From an uncultured Lachnospiraceae bacterium (GTDB lineage: Bacteria; Bacillota; Clostridia; Lachnospirales; Lachnospiraceae): a stretch of DNA of 64,000 bases. Below, in pieces: positions 19,390 through 30,063 of the stretch (position 1 is its first letter; each line of letters starts with the position of its first letter). The translations under genes and the position numbers were made by a program. The DNA is taken from contig CANQBX010000004.1 of assembly GCA_947589095.1 (NCBI GenBank), forward strand, positions 1-64,000, in the 5' to 3' direction. The notes beneath the pieces were generated by a model. That model was given only the letters and a program-made list of their open reading frames with translations, was not told where the DNA came from and did not search any database.

Positions 19390-21252
19390 ATGAAAAAGCG
19401 TGTTTTTGTTCTGGCGTTGGCTCTGATCCTGATCCTTTCGGGATGCGCCGGGAAGGCCGGGAGTGGAAACGAAGGAGGCGGTACATCCACCGATGGCTTG
19501 GAAAATTCTGCTTCAAATTCCGGTGATACAGATAAATCAGGTGCGGACACCGGTGCTTCAGGAGGCGTCGTTGCGGGTGATGGCTCCGAAGGTTCCGGTA
19601 CGGAAAGCGGTGGAACCGAAGTTCCCGAAAATGGAGCCGCATCTTCCGGGGTTTCTTCCGAAAATTCTGATTCATCCGGCCCTGCCCTTGACAAGACCGG
19701 GACCTATCAGCTCAGCGATTCCGGCGAGGCCATCATCGACGACGCTGCCTGTGCGAAAGCCGTTGCTTCTGACGACAATTACCGGGTATTCTATGAGATC
19801 TTTGTGGGTTCCTTCTCCGATTCCGACGGCGATGGAACGGGGGATCTTCAGGGCATCATCAACCGCATGGATTATCTGAACGACGGAACGGATAATTCCG
19901 GTCAGAGCCTTGGTGTAGAGGGCCTCTGGCTCTCGCCAATTTTCACGTCTCAGAGCTATCACAAATACGATGTGGATGATTACTATACGATCGATCCGAA
20001 GTTCGGAACGGAGGAGGATCTGAAGGAGCTTCTCGCGCTGTGCCATGAGCGCAACGTGAAGGTCATCCTGGATCTGGTGATCAATCACACCGGCCCCAAC
20101 CATCCGTGGTTCACCGCGTTTAAGAACGCTCACAAAAACGGCGATGTTTCCGATCCGTATTATGATTTCTATACGTATTACGGCGCCGGGGAGGAAGCGC
20201 CGGCGGGCAGGACATTTTCCAAAATACAGGGGAGTTCGGACTACTACGAGTGCAATTTCTCCGGCAGCATGCCGGAACTCAATTATGACAATGAAGCGGT
20301 GCGCCAGGCCATCCTTGACGTGGCAAAATATTATCTCGATCTCGGCGTGGACGGCTTCCGTTTCGACGCGGCCAAATACATCTATTTCGGCGACAATGAG
20401 AAGAGCGGCGAGTTCTGGCAGTGGTATATGGACGAGCTGCGCGCCGTTAAGCCGGACGTCTATGCCGTGGCGGAGGTATGGGACAGCGACGGCGTGACGG
20501 ACGCGTATTATCCGGCCCTGAACTGTTTTAATTTCACTACATCCCAGGCTTCCGGACTGATCGCCCAGACCGCCCAGGCCGGAAATGTGAACAAGTACAC
20601 AAGTTATGTGGACAGCTATCTGGACCGGATCGCCGCCCTTAACGAGGACGCCATGATCGTGCCGTTCATCGCGAACCATGACACCGACCGGGCCGCGGGT
20701 TATCTTACCGAGGCCAGCGGACAGATCCGGGTGGCGGCGAATCTCTATCTTCTTTCCTCCGGCTCGCCGTTTATCTATTACGGCGAGGAGCTGGGAGAGA
20801 GAGGCTCCCGCGGCGGGGCCAATACGGACGCGAACCGCCGCCTGAAAATGGAGTGGGGCGACGGCGACACGGTGAAGGACCCGGAAGGGACAACCTACGG
20901 TTCCGACAGAGTCTCCGCTTCGGCGATGGAGCAGATGGCCGACGGCGGCAGCCTTTTCAGCTACTATAAGAAGCTGATCATGATCCGTAAGGCCAATCCC
21001 GCGATCTGCAGAGGAGACTATACGGCGCTGGAGTTTACGGATACGAAGGTGGGTGGCTTTACGGCTTCGTATGAGGGGACGACCGTCGCGGTCCTGCATA
21101 ATACATCCAAGGCCGCGGAGACGGTGGATCTGTCCGGCGTGGGACTGGACGCGGCCGGGATCAACGCAGCGATCGGCATGGGAACGGCGGCGCTCGACGG
21201 CAGTATGCTTACGCTCGACGGGCAGACCAGCGTAGTGCTGTCGTGTAACTAG
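19390..21252 (+). CDS. Extracellular alpha-amylase-family (GH13) lipoprotein
   Basis: Lipobox LILSGCAG; GH13 motifs DLVINHT, GFRFDAAKYIY, EVWD, ANHDTDRA. Confidence 0.93.
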   Translation: MKKRVFVLALALILILSGCAGKAGSGNEGGGTSTDGLENSASNSGDTDKSGADTGASGGVVAGDGSEGSGTESGGTEVPENGAASSGVSSENSDSSGPALDKTGTYQLSDSGEAIIDDAACAKAVASDDNYRVFYEIFVGSFSDSDGDGTGDLQGIINRMDYLNDGTDNSGQSLGVEGLWLSPIFTSQSYHKYDVDDYYTIDPKFGTEEDLKELLALCHERNVKVILDLVINHTGPNHPWFTAFKNAHKNGDVSDPYYDFYTYYGAGEEAPAGRTFSKIQGSSDYYECNFSGSMPELNYDNEAVRQAILDVAKYYLDLGVDGFRFDAAKYIYFGDNEKSGEFWQWYMDELRAVKPDVYAVAEVWDSDGVTDAYYPALNCFNFTTSQASGLIAQTAQAGNVNKYTSYVDSYLDRIAALNEDAMIVPFIANHDTDRAAGYLTEASGQIRVAANLYLLSSGSPFIYYGEELGERGSRGGANTDANRRLKMEWGDGDTVKDPEGTTYGSDRVSASAMEQMADGGSLFSYYKKLIMIRKANPAICRGDYTALEFTDTKVGGFTASYEGTTVAVLHNTSKAAETVDLSGVGLDAAGINAAIGMGTAALDGSMLTLDGQTSVVLSCN

Positions 21253-21422
21253 ACCGTGCGAATTGACGCCGAACTGTCCTGCAGATAAATTGTGCATGCA
21301 GGTGTGATATTGTCTGCAGATATATGGCATAAATCGGTACTGCGCTGCACTGTGGATGCCGGCTATTGCGCAGTGGATTGACCGGCACAGCAAGCGCAGA
21401 AGATTCACAGAAAGGAAAAGGA

Positions 21423-24359
21423 ATGGTTCGTATAAAAAAGATCGTTAGCTATGTGAATATGCAGACCGCATCGATGTATAAACGTAACTCCCGGCGGCAG
21501 GTCTTCGGTATATCCGCAATATTGCTCGTACTCGCGATGCTGGCGGTTCTGACCCCGTCCGGCGTTATCTCCGTAAGGGCGGATGGCGGCGTGACGATCG
21601 AACTGCATTACAATCGCCCGGACGGGAACTATGACGACTGGGACGTGTGGTCCTGGGCGGACGGAATGGATGGCTCCGCTTATGAATTTACCGAGACGGA
21701 CGGCGAAATGGCCGCCACGATCCCGGTAACGCCGGGCGTGACGAAGATCGGTTTTATCGTCCGTCAGGGCGGCGGCTCCTGGACAGCCAAGGACGTGGAC
21801 AAGGATCAGTTCATTGAGCTTCCGGATGTGCTTCGGGGTACCGTACGCATTTACGTGGAGTCCGGCGTGGAGGGCTACACGAGAGTGGACGGCGACGATG
21901 TGGTCACCGGCGTCCTGGTGATGTCGGCCAAGTATGACAACGAGACGGAAGCGGTTATCGTAACGACCACCGGCGCGATCAGCGGCGATCCCATGGAGGC
22001 GTTCGCCATCAAGGGGCCGGACGGAGCCGTGGACGTAACTGCAGCCGCGGAGAGCGGGGACGCGCAGTACGCTCTGACTGTAGGAAAGATAGACATTTAC
22101 AGTAACTATACAGTGACGTTCGATGGAACGGACTATAAGATCAATATGCCGAATATTTACTCTACCAAAGCATTCGAGGATGAATATACCTACGCAGGCG
22201 GCGACCTGGGCGCGACCTGGGCCCCGGAGAAGACGGTCTTCCGCGTCTGGGCGCCGACCGCTGGCAGCGTTTCGGTCAACCTGTATCGGAGCGGGACTGC
22301 GGGGACGGATGACCGGATCGAGTCGATCCCCATGACCGCCGATGTGAATGGAACCTGGGTCGCGGAGAAGGAAGGCGACTTAAACGGCGTCTATTATACC
22401 TACGCGGTCCGGCTGGGCGACGAGATTCACGAAGCCTGCGATCCGTACGCCAGGACTTGCGGCGTAAACGGCCGGAGAGCCATGGTGATCGACCTGGCCT
22501 CTACGGACCCGGAAGGGTGGGAGACGGACGCCAATCCCAACGCGGGCCTTACCTATAATGACGCGGTGATATACGAGCTTCATGTGCGTGATCTTTCCGC
22601 GGACGAAAGCTCCGGAATCCGGAACGCAGGAAAATTCCTCGGTTTTACCGAGACCGGGACAAAGACCGCCGGCGGTGCGGCGACGGGCGTCGACCATATT
22701 AAGGAGCTGGGCGTCACCCATGTCCATCTGCTGCCGGTCTATGATTACGGCTCTGTGGATGAGGAGAAGCTGGACGAGCCGCAGTTTAACTGGGGTTACG
22801 ATCCGGTCAATTTCAATGTACCGGAGGGCTCTTATTCCACCGATCCCTATAACGGCGCGGTGAGGGTGAACGAAATGAAGCAGATGGTTCAGAGTCTGCA
22901 CGCGAACGGCTTAAGCGTAGTCATGGACGTGGTCTACAACCATGTGCAGAGCGCCTCGGATTTCTGCGTCAATCAGATCGTTCCCGGCTATTTCTCCCGC
23001 GTCAGCGACACGGGCGTCTATTCCAACGGCTCCGGCTGCGGCAACGATACGGCCTCCGAGCGGAGCATGGTGCGCAAATACATCGTGGATTCGGTGAACT
23101 ATTGGGCGGACGAATACCACATCGACGGATTTCGATTCGATCTGGTGGGTCTTCTGGACACGGACACCGTCAATGAGATCGTGGAGACGGTACACGCCGG
23201 CCATCCGGATGTGATCTTCTACGGGGAAGGCTGGAAAATGGACACCGCCATGACGAAGGATCTGATACTAACGGCTACCCAGACCCATTCCGAGTTCACT
23301 CCCGGATTCGCCTTCTTCAGCGACAACATCCGCGACGGGCTGAAAGGCGGCGTCTTCGATAAGAATCCGGGCTTTGTCTCCGGTGCCTCCGGCAAGGAGA
23401 CGGGACTGAAGCAGGATTTCCTGGGACTGCCGTCCTGGTCGAAGACGCCGGCGCAGACCGTGAACTATGTTTCCTGCCACGACAACAATACGCTGATCGA
23501 CCGCCTTACGCTGTCGAGGCCGGACGCGTCCAGGGAAGATCTGGTGCGGATGAACAACCTGGCCGCCGCGTTCTATATGACGAGCCAGGGCATTCCGTTC
23601 ATGCAGGCCGGGGAGGAAATGCTTCGGACCAAGCCCAACGCGGACGGAACGCTCAACGAGAACAGCTACAACGCCTCCGACGAGGTCAACAGTCTGAAAT
23701 GGGATACGCTGGATGAACCGGAATACGCCGCGGTATTTGAATATTACAAAGGGCTGATCGCTTTCCGCAAGGCCCATGCGGCCCTCAGGCTCACGAACGC
23801 CGAGGATGTGCTGGCGAATGTGACGGCTGTGGAGGGAATGCCGAAGCAGACGCTGGCCTTTGAGGTGAAGGGCGGCGTGAATGGCGAGACTTCCGATGGG
23901 ATCTATCTCATTTTCAATGCGTCCGAAGAGGTGCAGGAAGTGACGCTTCCGGCCGGGAACAGCTGGGATATGTACATTAACGGCGAGAAGGCCGGTACGG
24001 AACCGATCGAGACCGTGAGCGGCACGGTGACGGTAGAACCGATTTCCGCCATGGTGCTTGTGAAAGGAGAGGCGGAGACTGACGCTGACGGTGATGCGGC
24101 GGGAGAAAAGTCCGGTTCGGAAGCATCTTCCGCGGCTGATTCCGGTGCAGGTTCTGAAACTGCTCCCGAACTTACTTCCGGCGCGGGTTCCGATGCCGCT
24201 TCTGAGGATTCATCCGGCGCCGCGGCTGAAGCTGCGTCCGCAGAGGCAGGGAAGAGCGGCTCAGGCGCCGCCTGGCTGGCGGTTATTGCCGTTCTGGCTG
24301 CCGCAGTTGTCGGAGGAATCATAACATTTGGAAAGCGCGGTAAGAAAGCAAAGAAGTAG
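21423..24359 (+). CDS. Type I pullulanase-like GH13 enzyme with C-terminal membrane anchor
   Basis: YNWGYDP-like QFNWGYDPVNFNVPEGSYS, MDVVYNHV, GFRFDLVGL; Ser/Ala-rich linker then TM and KRGKKAKK. Confidence 0.92.
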   Translation: MVRIKKIVSYVNMQTASMYKRNSRRQVFGISAILLVLAMLAVLTPSGVISVRADGGVTIELHYNRPDGNYDDWDVWSWADGMDGSAYEFTETDGEMAATIPVTPGVTKIGFIVRQGGGSWTAKDVDKDQFIELPDVLRGTVRIYVESGVEGYTRVDGDDVVTGVLVMSAKYDNETEAVIVTTTGAISGDPMEAFAIKGPDGAVDVTAAAESGDAQYALTVGKIDIYSNYTVTFDGTDYKINMPNIYSTKAFEDEYTYAGGDLGATWAPEKTVFRVWAPTAGSVSVNLYRSGTAGTDDRIESIPMTADVNGTWVAEKEGDLNGVYYTYAVRLGDEIHEACDPYARTCGVNGRRAMVIDLASTDPEGWETDANPNAGLTYNDAVIYELHVRDLSADESSGIRNAGKFLGFTETGTKTAGGAATGVDHIKELGVTHVHLLPVYDYGSVDEEKLDEPQFNWGYDPVNFNVPEGSYSTDPYNGAVRVNEMKQMVQSLHANGLSVVMDVVYNHVQSASDFCVNQIVPGYFSRVSDTGVYSNGSGCGNDTASERSMVRKYIVDSVNYWADEYHIDGFRFDLVGLLDTDTVNEIVETVHAGHPDVIFYGEGWKMDTAMTKDLILTATQTHSEFTPGFAFFSDNIRDGLKGGVFDKNPGFVSGASGKETGLKQDFLGLPSWSKTPAQTVNYVSCHDNNTLIDRLTLSRPDASREDLVRMNNLAAAFYMTSQGIPFMQAGEEMLRTKPNADGTLNENSYNASDEVNSLKWDTLDEPEYAAVFEYYKGLIAFRKAHAALRLTNAEDVLANVTAVEGMPKQTLAFEVKGGVNGETSDGIYLIFNASEEVQEVTLPAGNSWDMYINGEKAGTEPIETVSGTVTVEPISAMVLVKGEAETDADGDAAGEKSGSEASSAADSGAGSETAPELTSGAGSDAASEDSSGAAAEAASAEAGKSGSGAAWLAVIAVLAAAVVGGIITFGKRGKKAKK

Positions 24360-24529
24360 AAAGAGCAGTTGAAAAGAATCGTATGTAGTATTGTCAGGAA
24401 TGTGTGAACCACGCATTTCGAGATAATTAGGAAAAATCGAACTGCGTAATCTGAAGATAATGCTGTTAGAGAATATGAACAGTATGATTCGATATAATGT
24501 CAGCAAGAAAATGAAAAATATATAAGAAT

Positions 24530-24568
24530 GCCCCCAGACTGAAAACGATAGGTCTGGGGACATTTTTT
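24530..24568 (+). terminator. Intrinsic terminator
   Basis: CCCCAGACT...GGTCTGGGG then ATTTTTT. Confidence 0.85.
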
Positions 24569-24630
24569 CTTGCAGAAAATCTTACTTTGCCAAATATTTA
24601 CGGAAGAATCATAGCTGCAAAAGAATGTAT

Positions 24631-25638
24631 TTACAGAAGAATGATATTATGCTTCGCGCATTCCTCCCGCATCTGGCGCGGCCAGATGCTTGCCTGGACT
24701 TCGCCGATGTGGGCCCGGTCCAGAAGCAGCATGCAGAGACGGGACTGGCCGATACCGCCGCCGATGGTCAGCGGAAGTTCGCCATTTAGCAGCATCCGGT
24801 GATAGGGCAGATCCTTCCGCTCTTCGCAGCCGGCCTTCACAAGCTGTTCCATCAGGGAATTCTCGTCCACGCGGATGCCCATGCTGGAGATTTCCAACGC
24901 GCAGTTTAAAGTTTCGAACCAGAACAGGATATCGCCGTTTAACTGCCAGTCGTCATAGTCCGGGGCGCGGCCGTCGTGAGGCTTGCCGTTTTTAAGCTTT
25001 TCGCCGATCTTCATCAGGAAGACGCAGCCGTGTTCGCGGGTGATCACATTTTCACGCTCCCGGGGCGAAAGGTTTGGATACATTTCCTCCAGATCCTCGG
25101 AAGTAATGAAGAAGATGTCGTCCGGCAGCTTCTTTACGGCCTGGGGGTATTTGTACCAGACCTCGTGTTCCATGTGCTTGATGATCTTGAAGATCGTGCG
25201 GACCGTTTCCTCAAGCGTCTCCACGTTCCGCTCCTCGCGGGTGATGACACGCTCCCAGTCCCACTGGTCCACGTAGCAGGAGTGGAGATTATCCGGGATC
25301 TCGTCGCGGCGGATGGCGTTCATGTTGGTATAGAGGCCCTCGCCCGGCTGTAAACCGTAGTTATGGAGCGCCATGCGCTTCCATTTGGCCAGGGACTGGA
25401 CGACTTCCACGGTTTCATCGGGATCGAAGGCCATGTCGAAGGCCACGGGGCGCTCGACGCCGTTTAAGTTATCGTTGAGACCGCTGCTTTTCGTTACGAA
25501 CAGCGGGGCGGAGATGCGCTCCAGGTTCATCTCGCGGCCGAACTCCTTCTGGAAGGTGTCGCGGATGTACTTGATGGCCTCCTGGGTCTCGCGGACCGTG
25601 AGGCGCGGATCGTAGTTTTCCGGTATGATCAGGTTCAT
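24631..25638 (-). CDS. asnA: Aspartate--ammonia ligase
   Basis: [54 protein letters not shown]. Confidence 0.95.
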   Translation of the reverse strand: MNLIIPENYDPRLTVRETQEAIKYIRDTFQKEFGREMNLERISAPLFVTKSSGLNDNLNGVERPVAFDMAFDPDETVEVVQSLAKWKRMALHNYGLQPGEGLYTNMNAIRRDEIPDNLHSCYVDQWDWERVITREERNVETLEETVRTIFKIIKHMEHEVWYKYPQAVKKLPDDIFFITSEDLEEMYPNLSPRERENVITREHGCVFLMKIGEKLKNGKPHDGRAPDYDDWQLNGDILFWFETLNCALEISSMGIRVDENSLMEQLVKAGCEERKDLPYHRMLLNGELPLTIGGGIGQSRLCMLLLDRAHIGEVQASIWPRQMREECAKHNIILL

Positions 25639-25801
25639 AATGCTCCTCCTCATTCTGATAAATGCTCTATCGGAAAATATTATACATTAATTTAAGAAAA
25701 TCGCAAATAAATTTTCCGTGAAAGTATGCTATACTAAAAATAGGGTATTTTGCGCAAGGGGAACTATTTGAAATATGCGGCATCAGAAGGAGGGTATGGA
25801 T

Positions 25802-26437
25802 ATGGCAGAGAAATATGTGATCACGATCGACAGACTTTATGGAAGCGGCGGACGCATGATGGGGCGGAAGCTGTCGGAGGAACTGGGAATTCCGTTCTAT
25901 GACGAGGAGATCCTGAAGATGGCCTCTGAGGAGAGCGCCGTCAGTGAGAATCTGTTCCGGTTAAATGATGAGAAGGCGGGATCGAATCTGTTCTTCCGCG
26001 CGGTCGGAGGACTTCACACCAGCCTGGAGGAGCCGTCGGTGGACGACGATGTGGCGTCTCCGGAGAATCTGTTTCGGTTCCAGGCTAAGATCATCCGTAA
26101 GGTGGCGGCCGAACAGTCCTGCATCATCATGGGACGCTGCGCCGATTTCGTGCTGAACGCGGCAGAGTGTGAGAATCTGATCCGTCTCTTCGTATACGCG
26201 GATATTGCGACCTGCATCCGGCGCGTGATGGAGGTTGACGGCGTGGATACGAAGGAAGCATTGCGGCGGGTGAACCGGATCAGCAAGCAGCGCCGTGATT
26301 ATTACAAGTATTATACCGGCAAGGATTGGGAGGATATGGCCAATTATGATCTGCCGGTGAATGCTTCCGCGCTTGAGATCGATCAGGCGGCGGAGCTCGT
26401 GAAGACATATCTGAGGCTGAGAGGGATCGAGTTCTGA
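25802..26437 (+). CDS. Cytidylate kinase-like family protein
   Basis: ITIDRLYGSGGRMMGRKLSEELGIPFYDEE; IIMGRCADFVL. Confidence 0.88.
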   Translation: MAEKYVITIDRLYGSGGRMMGRKLSEELGIPFYDEEILKMASEESAVSENLFRLNDEKAGSNLFFRAVGGLHTSLEEPSVDDDVASPENLFRFQAKIIRKVAAEQSCIIMGRCADFVLNAAECENLIRLFVYADIATCIRRVMEVDGVDTKEALRRVNRISKQRRDYYKYYTGKDWEDMANYDLPVNASALEIDQAAELVKTYLRLRGIEF

Positions 26438-26591
26438 CGGGGTATGACGACTGATCCGGCCGGGGGGCGGCCGGCTGCAGGGTTGATGTCCGACCGAGCG
26501 CATCCGTACAGACGGATGGTTTATGGGAACCGGGGGACGGGAAACAGTGATTTGAATACGGGGAATACGATAGACAGGAGAGCGGCACAAG

Positions 26592-28247
26592 ATGGCGGAT
26601 AGAAGTGATTACGAGGCAATGCTGGCGCGGGTGCGCAGGAAACGGCGCGGAAGGGATCCGAGACCGTTTCTGTATCTGATCGCGGCGGCAGGTCTGATCC
26701 TTCTGGTAGTAGTATTGGTTATTGTGATAAGGACAGCCGGCGGGGGACGGCCGGAAAAGGAGGAGACACAGGAGGCAGTCGCGGCGGCGAATACGGAGAC
26801 TACGATGGACGCCGAGGCTGTCCGTCAGTCGGAGGAAGCCGAGCGGCTGCGTCAGGAAGAGGAGTCGCGGGCCGCGGAGGAGCAGGCGCGGCAGGATGTG
26901 GTTGACGCTTACACGAATCTGGGATTGATCCAGATCGAAGGCGGCTATCTGAATGTGCGCAGGACGCCTGCTTCAGACGGCGATATCATCGGCAAGATGC
27001 AGCCGAACAGCGTCTGTGAGATCCTTGGTCAGGAAGGCGACTGGTATCATATCAGTTCCGGAGGCGTGGACGGTTACATTTCCACCCAGTTCGTGCTGAC
27101 CGGAGAAGAGGCAAGAGCCGCGGCGCTGGAACAGGTGCAGCTGAGGGCCATTGTTACCGTATCTGACGACGACAGCCTGAATATCCGTCTGACGCCGTCC
27201 ATCGAGGAGTCCAATATCATAGGACAGGCCCTGGCGGGAGAACGGTATGTGGTGGAGGACCAGATCGACGGTTGGGTTAAGATCGCCAGCGGCTATATTT
27301 CCGCGGATTATGTGGATGTGAGGCTGGCGCTCAACGAGGCGCGGAAGATGGATCTGAAGTCTATGGCTATCAGCAAGTATGGGAATCTGCTGATCTCCAA
27401 GGTGACTGACTATCTGAATGTCCGCGAGACGCCCGCGGACGAAGGAAATAACAATATCATCGGCAAGCTTCCAAGTAAAGCAGCGGCCGATATCTTAGGC
27501 CAGGAAGGGGACTGGTATAAGATCAAGTCCGGACCCATCACCGGCTATGTGAGCACGAATCCGGAATATGTGGCGACCGGCCAGGAAGCCGTGGATCTGG
27601 CGATGAATACGGCGACCCTGATGGCCATCGTCAATACGGACAAGCTGAATGTGCGCAAGGAGCCGAGTACGGATTCCGGCGTGTGGACCCAGATATCCAA
27701 GGAGGAACGGTATCCGGTGATCAGCCAGCTGGACGGCTGGGTGCAGATCGAGCTGGACGCCGGCGATATGGAGGACAGCGACGCCGCGTATATTTCCACG
27801 CGGGATAATAACGTGGAGGTGCGTTATGCCCTGGATGAGGCGATCAAGTTCTCACCGCTTGAGGAGATCGCCAACCAGCAGGCGGCGAGACGGGCGCAGA
27901 TCGTAAATTTCGCGCTGAAATACGTTGGCAATCCGTATGTCTGGGGCGGCACCAGTCTGACGAAGGGCGCCGACTGCTCCGGTTTCGTCCAGTCGGTGAT
28001 GAAGAACTTCGGCATCTCCCTGCCGAGAGTGTCGAGGGATCAGGCCAATTCCGGCCGGGCGGTCACGTCCAGCCAGATGCGGCCGGGGGATCTGATCTTC
28101 TACGCCAACAGCAGCGGTACGGTAAATCATGTGGCTATGTATATCGGCAACGGACAGATCGTCCATGCGGCAAGCCGCAGAAGCGGTATCCGAATCTCTA
28201 CATGGAATTACCGTACGCCGTACAGGATCCGTAATGTGATCGACTGA
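26592..28247 (+). CDS. Membrane-anchored NlpC/P60 endopeptidase with SH3-like repeats
   Basis: N-terminal TM; LNVRRTP/LNVRETP/LNVRKEP SH3 repeats; GADCSGFVQSVMKNFG, HVAMYIGNGQIVHA. Confidence 0.95.
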   Translation: MADRSDYEAMLARVRRKRRGRDPRPFLYLIAAAGLILLVVVLVIVIRTAGGGRPEKEETQEAVAAANTETTMDAEAVRQSEEAERLRQEEESRAAEEQARQDVVDAYTNLGLIQIEGGYLNVRRTPASDGDIIGKMQPNSVCEILGQEGDWYHISSGGVDGYISTQFVLTGEEARAAALEQVQLRAIVTVSDDDSLNIRLTPSIEESNIIGQALAGERYVVEDQIDGWVKIASGYISADYVDVRLALNEARKMDLKSMAISKYGNLLISKVTDYLNVRETPADEGNNNIIGKLPSKAAADILGQEGDWYKIKSGPITGYVSTNPEYVATGQEAVDLAMNTATLMAIVNTDKLNVRKEPSTDSGVWTQISKEERYPVISQLDGWVQIELDAGDMEDSDAAYISTRDNNVEVRYALDEAIKFSPLEEIANQQAARRAQIVNFALKYVGNPYVWGGTSLTKGADCSGFVQSVMKNFGISLPRVSRDQANSGRAVTSSQMRPGDLIFYANSSGTVNHVAMYIGNGQIVHAASRRSGIRISTWNYRTPYRIRNVID

Positions 28248-28359
28248 CGGCAAGAGCTGCACACGTTGTAATATGGATGTCCGGCAAAATCGTAGAAATG
28301 GCGGCAGAGCCGGAGAAATAGGCAGAGTAATATAAGTAGAATAATAAAAGCAGAGTAAT

Positions 28360-28411
28360 AAAAGCGGGAGTTACAGGCAGGTAAAATTTTATGTCTGGAG
28401 CTCCTGCTTTT
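28360..28411 (+). terminator. Terminator hairpin
   Basis: AAAAGCGGGAG / CTCCTGCTTTT. Confidence 0.6.
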
Positions 28412-28658
28412 ATGTCAAGTATGATTTGCCGAATCATACTTGACTAATCAGGATTCGCTAAAGGGTGCATCGATATTACAAAAGAGATGGGAAATGTAGT
28501 GCTTGTGAGTTATGGGGAGATGACAAGTGATAAGGAGCACGGGCTTATAGTTCGCGTTCGAACAACCCGTTTTACGGGCGGCGGTAACTTCCGGCATTCG
28601 AAAAGATGGAAACGCACCGCCACACTGCCGAAATCGATGGAAATATATTGCCGCGCGG

Positions 28659-29759
28659 TCAGGATAATTTCAGGATTCCATGAAGATAACGGTTCAGATC
28701 CTCCGGGTCGGCGAAAAGATTTTCTTCGTATTCCAGATAAGAAAGCTTATCTTTATATTCAATCTTAAACTCCGGCCTCTGAATCCCGGCAAGACCGGGC
28801 AGGAAGACGCCGGTCTTTTTCGTATAGCAGTTCTGCGGCGTCGCCTTTTCACGGGCCGAACGTTCCACATATTCCCCGACGCTCTTGTGGATCGCGGTAT
28901 CCTCGAAGGGCAGATAATAGTAATTCCGGTAATCCGGGTAGAAATGCTTCAGCGTTCCGCTGCACAGTTCTATTTCCAGAGACAGGGTACTGCCGGAAAT
29001 GGAAAGGTGACAGGTACAGGACCCGATTGAAACAGTCCGGGAAATATCGACAGGCACATCATACGCGCTGGACGCGCGAAGAATAAGCGCAGGCTGCATA
29101 TCTCCGAACAGATCCGGAACTTCCCGAATGGTCTGATCCAGAAGTGTGAAATCATGCTCCAGAAGATCCGGATAATTTAAAATGGGAAGGATGAGAGGCA
29201 TTCCTTCCAGATCCTCCCGGTTATGAAGCATCAGCATATCGTAAAGCCGGTCGTCGTGACCGTGCAGATAGGCGTGGTAGACTTCGATCAGCTGGCCGCC
29301 GTTATACTGGTCTTCCCGGAAAATACCCAGGAAACGCTCGATGGATTTCTGCTTTAGGCTTTCCAGCCCCAGAAGAGAGCGGTAGGGCTTGATCCGTCGG
29401 TAGATATCGACGCTTTGAACCGCGGAAAAATCATAATCCAACCCGTGAACGCGGCAACGTTTCAGAAGATAGGGGATATCAAAGCCGTCGCCGTTGAAAT
29501 GGACGACAGCCGTAAACTGTTTAAGAAATTCAAAAAACGCCGTCAGGATTGTCTTCTCCGCGTCTGGTGCGTCGGCGAACCATTGGAGCAGCTGCCAGCT
29601 CCCATCGCGGAAACAGGTACAGCCGATCAGATAGAGCTGGGAATGTTCGCCGGAGAAACCGGTGGTCTCGATATCGAAGAAGAGAAGCTCTTCCAGACGC
29701 CCCAGCCGGCCCAGCGGGTAGGTGTCGGGGAGAGTGATGCTCTTTTGGACAGTGATCAT
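28659..29759 (-). CDS. YprB-type ribonuclease H-like (DnaQ-fold) protein
   Basis: LLFFDIETTGFSGEHSQLYLIGC, VVHFNGDGFDIPYL. Confidence 0.88.
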   Translation of the reverse strand: MITVQKSITLPDTYPLGRLGRLEELLFFDIETTGFSGEHSQLYLIGCTCFRDGSWQLLQWFADAPDAEKTILTAFFEFLKQFTAVVHFNGDGFDIPYLLKRCRVHGLDYDFSAVQSVDIYRRIKPYRSLLGLESLKQKSIERFLGIFREDQYNGGQLIEVYHAYLHGHDDRLYDMLMLHNREDLEGMPLILPILNYPDLLEHDFTLLDQTIREVPDLFGDMQPALILRASSAYDVPVDISRTVSIGSCTCHLSISGSTLSLEIELCSGTLKHFYPDYRNYYYLPFEDTAIHKSVGEYVERSAREKATPQNCYTKKTGVFLPGLAGIQRPEFKIEYKDKLSYLEYEENLFADPEDLNRYLHGILKLS

Positions 29760-29871
29760 GGGGAGGTGCCTCTTTCTTATAAATCATGAATTGAAATCAT
29801 GCGATGGTCTTGTACGGGATCGCCATGCGCATCTCGAACAGTGCCTATGATACAAAAGTTCGAACATGCGC

Positions 29872-30063
29872 TCACACAAACAGGGTGCATCCCTGTCTCT
29901 TAAATTCCTCGATTTTCTGGTCGATCAGTTCCGCGGGGACGCCCAGCTTTTCAGCCAGGCAGTCCCTGCAGAGAAATTGCGTACTCCCGCGGTTGATGAA
30001 TTTCTTATGGGCGCCGATTTCATTGTGGGTCAGTTCCTTCCCGCACCGCATACAGGCGCTCAT
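29872..30063 (-). CDS. Small zinc-ribbon protein
   Basis: MSACMRCGKEL...FLCRDCLAEKLG (two CxxC); start overlaps the stop of the GH27 gene. Confidence 0.75.
   Translation of the reverse strand: MSACMRCGKELTHNEIGAHKKFINRGSTQFLCRDCLAEKLGVPAELIDQKIEEFKRQGCTLFV

Noticed and set aside
28490-28640. tRNA-like string (GTTCGCGTTCGAACAACC) before the YprB-like gene
   Set aside because: No acceptor stem, D-arm or anticodon arm could be assembled around it.
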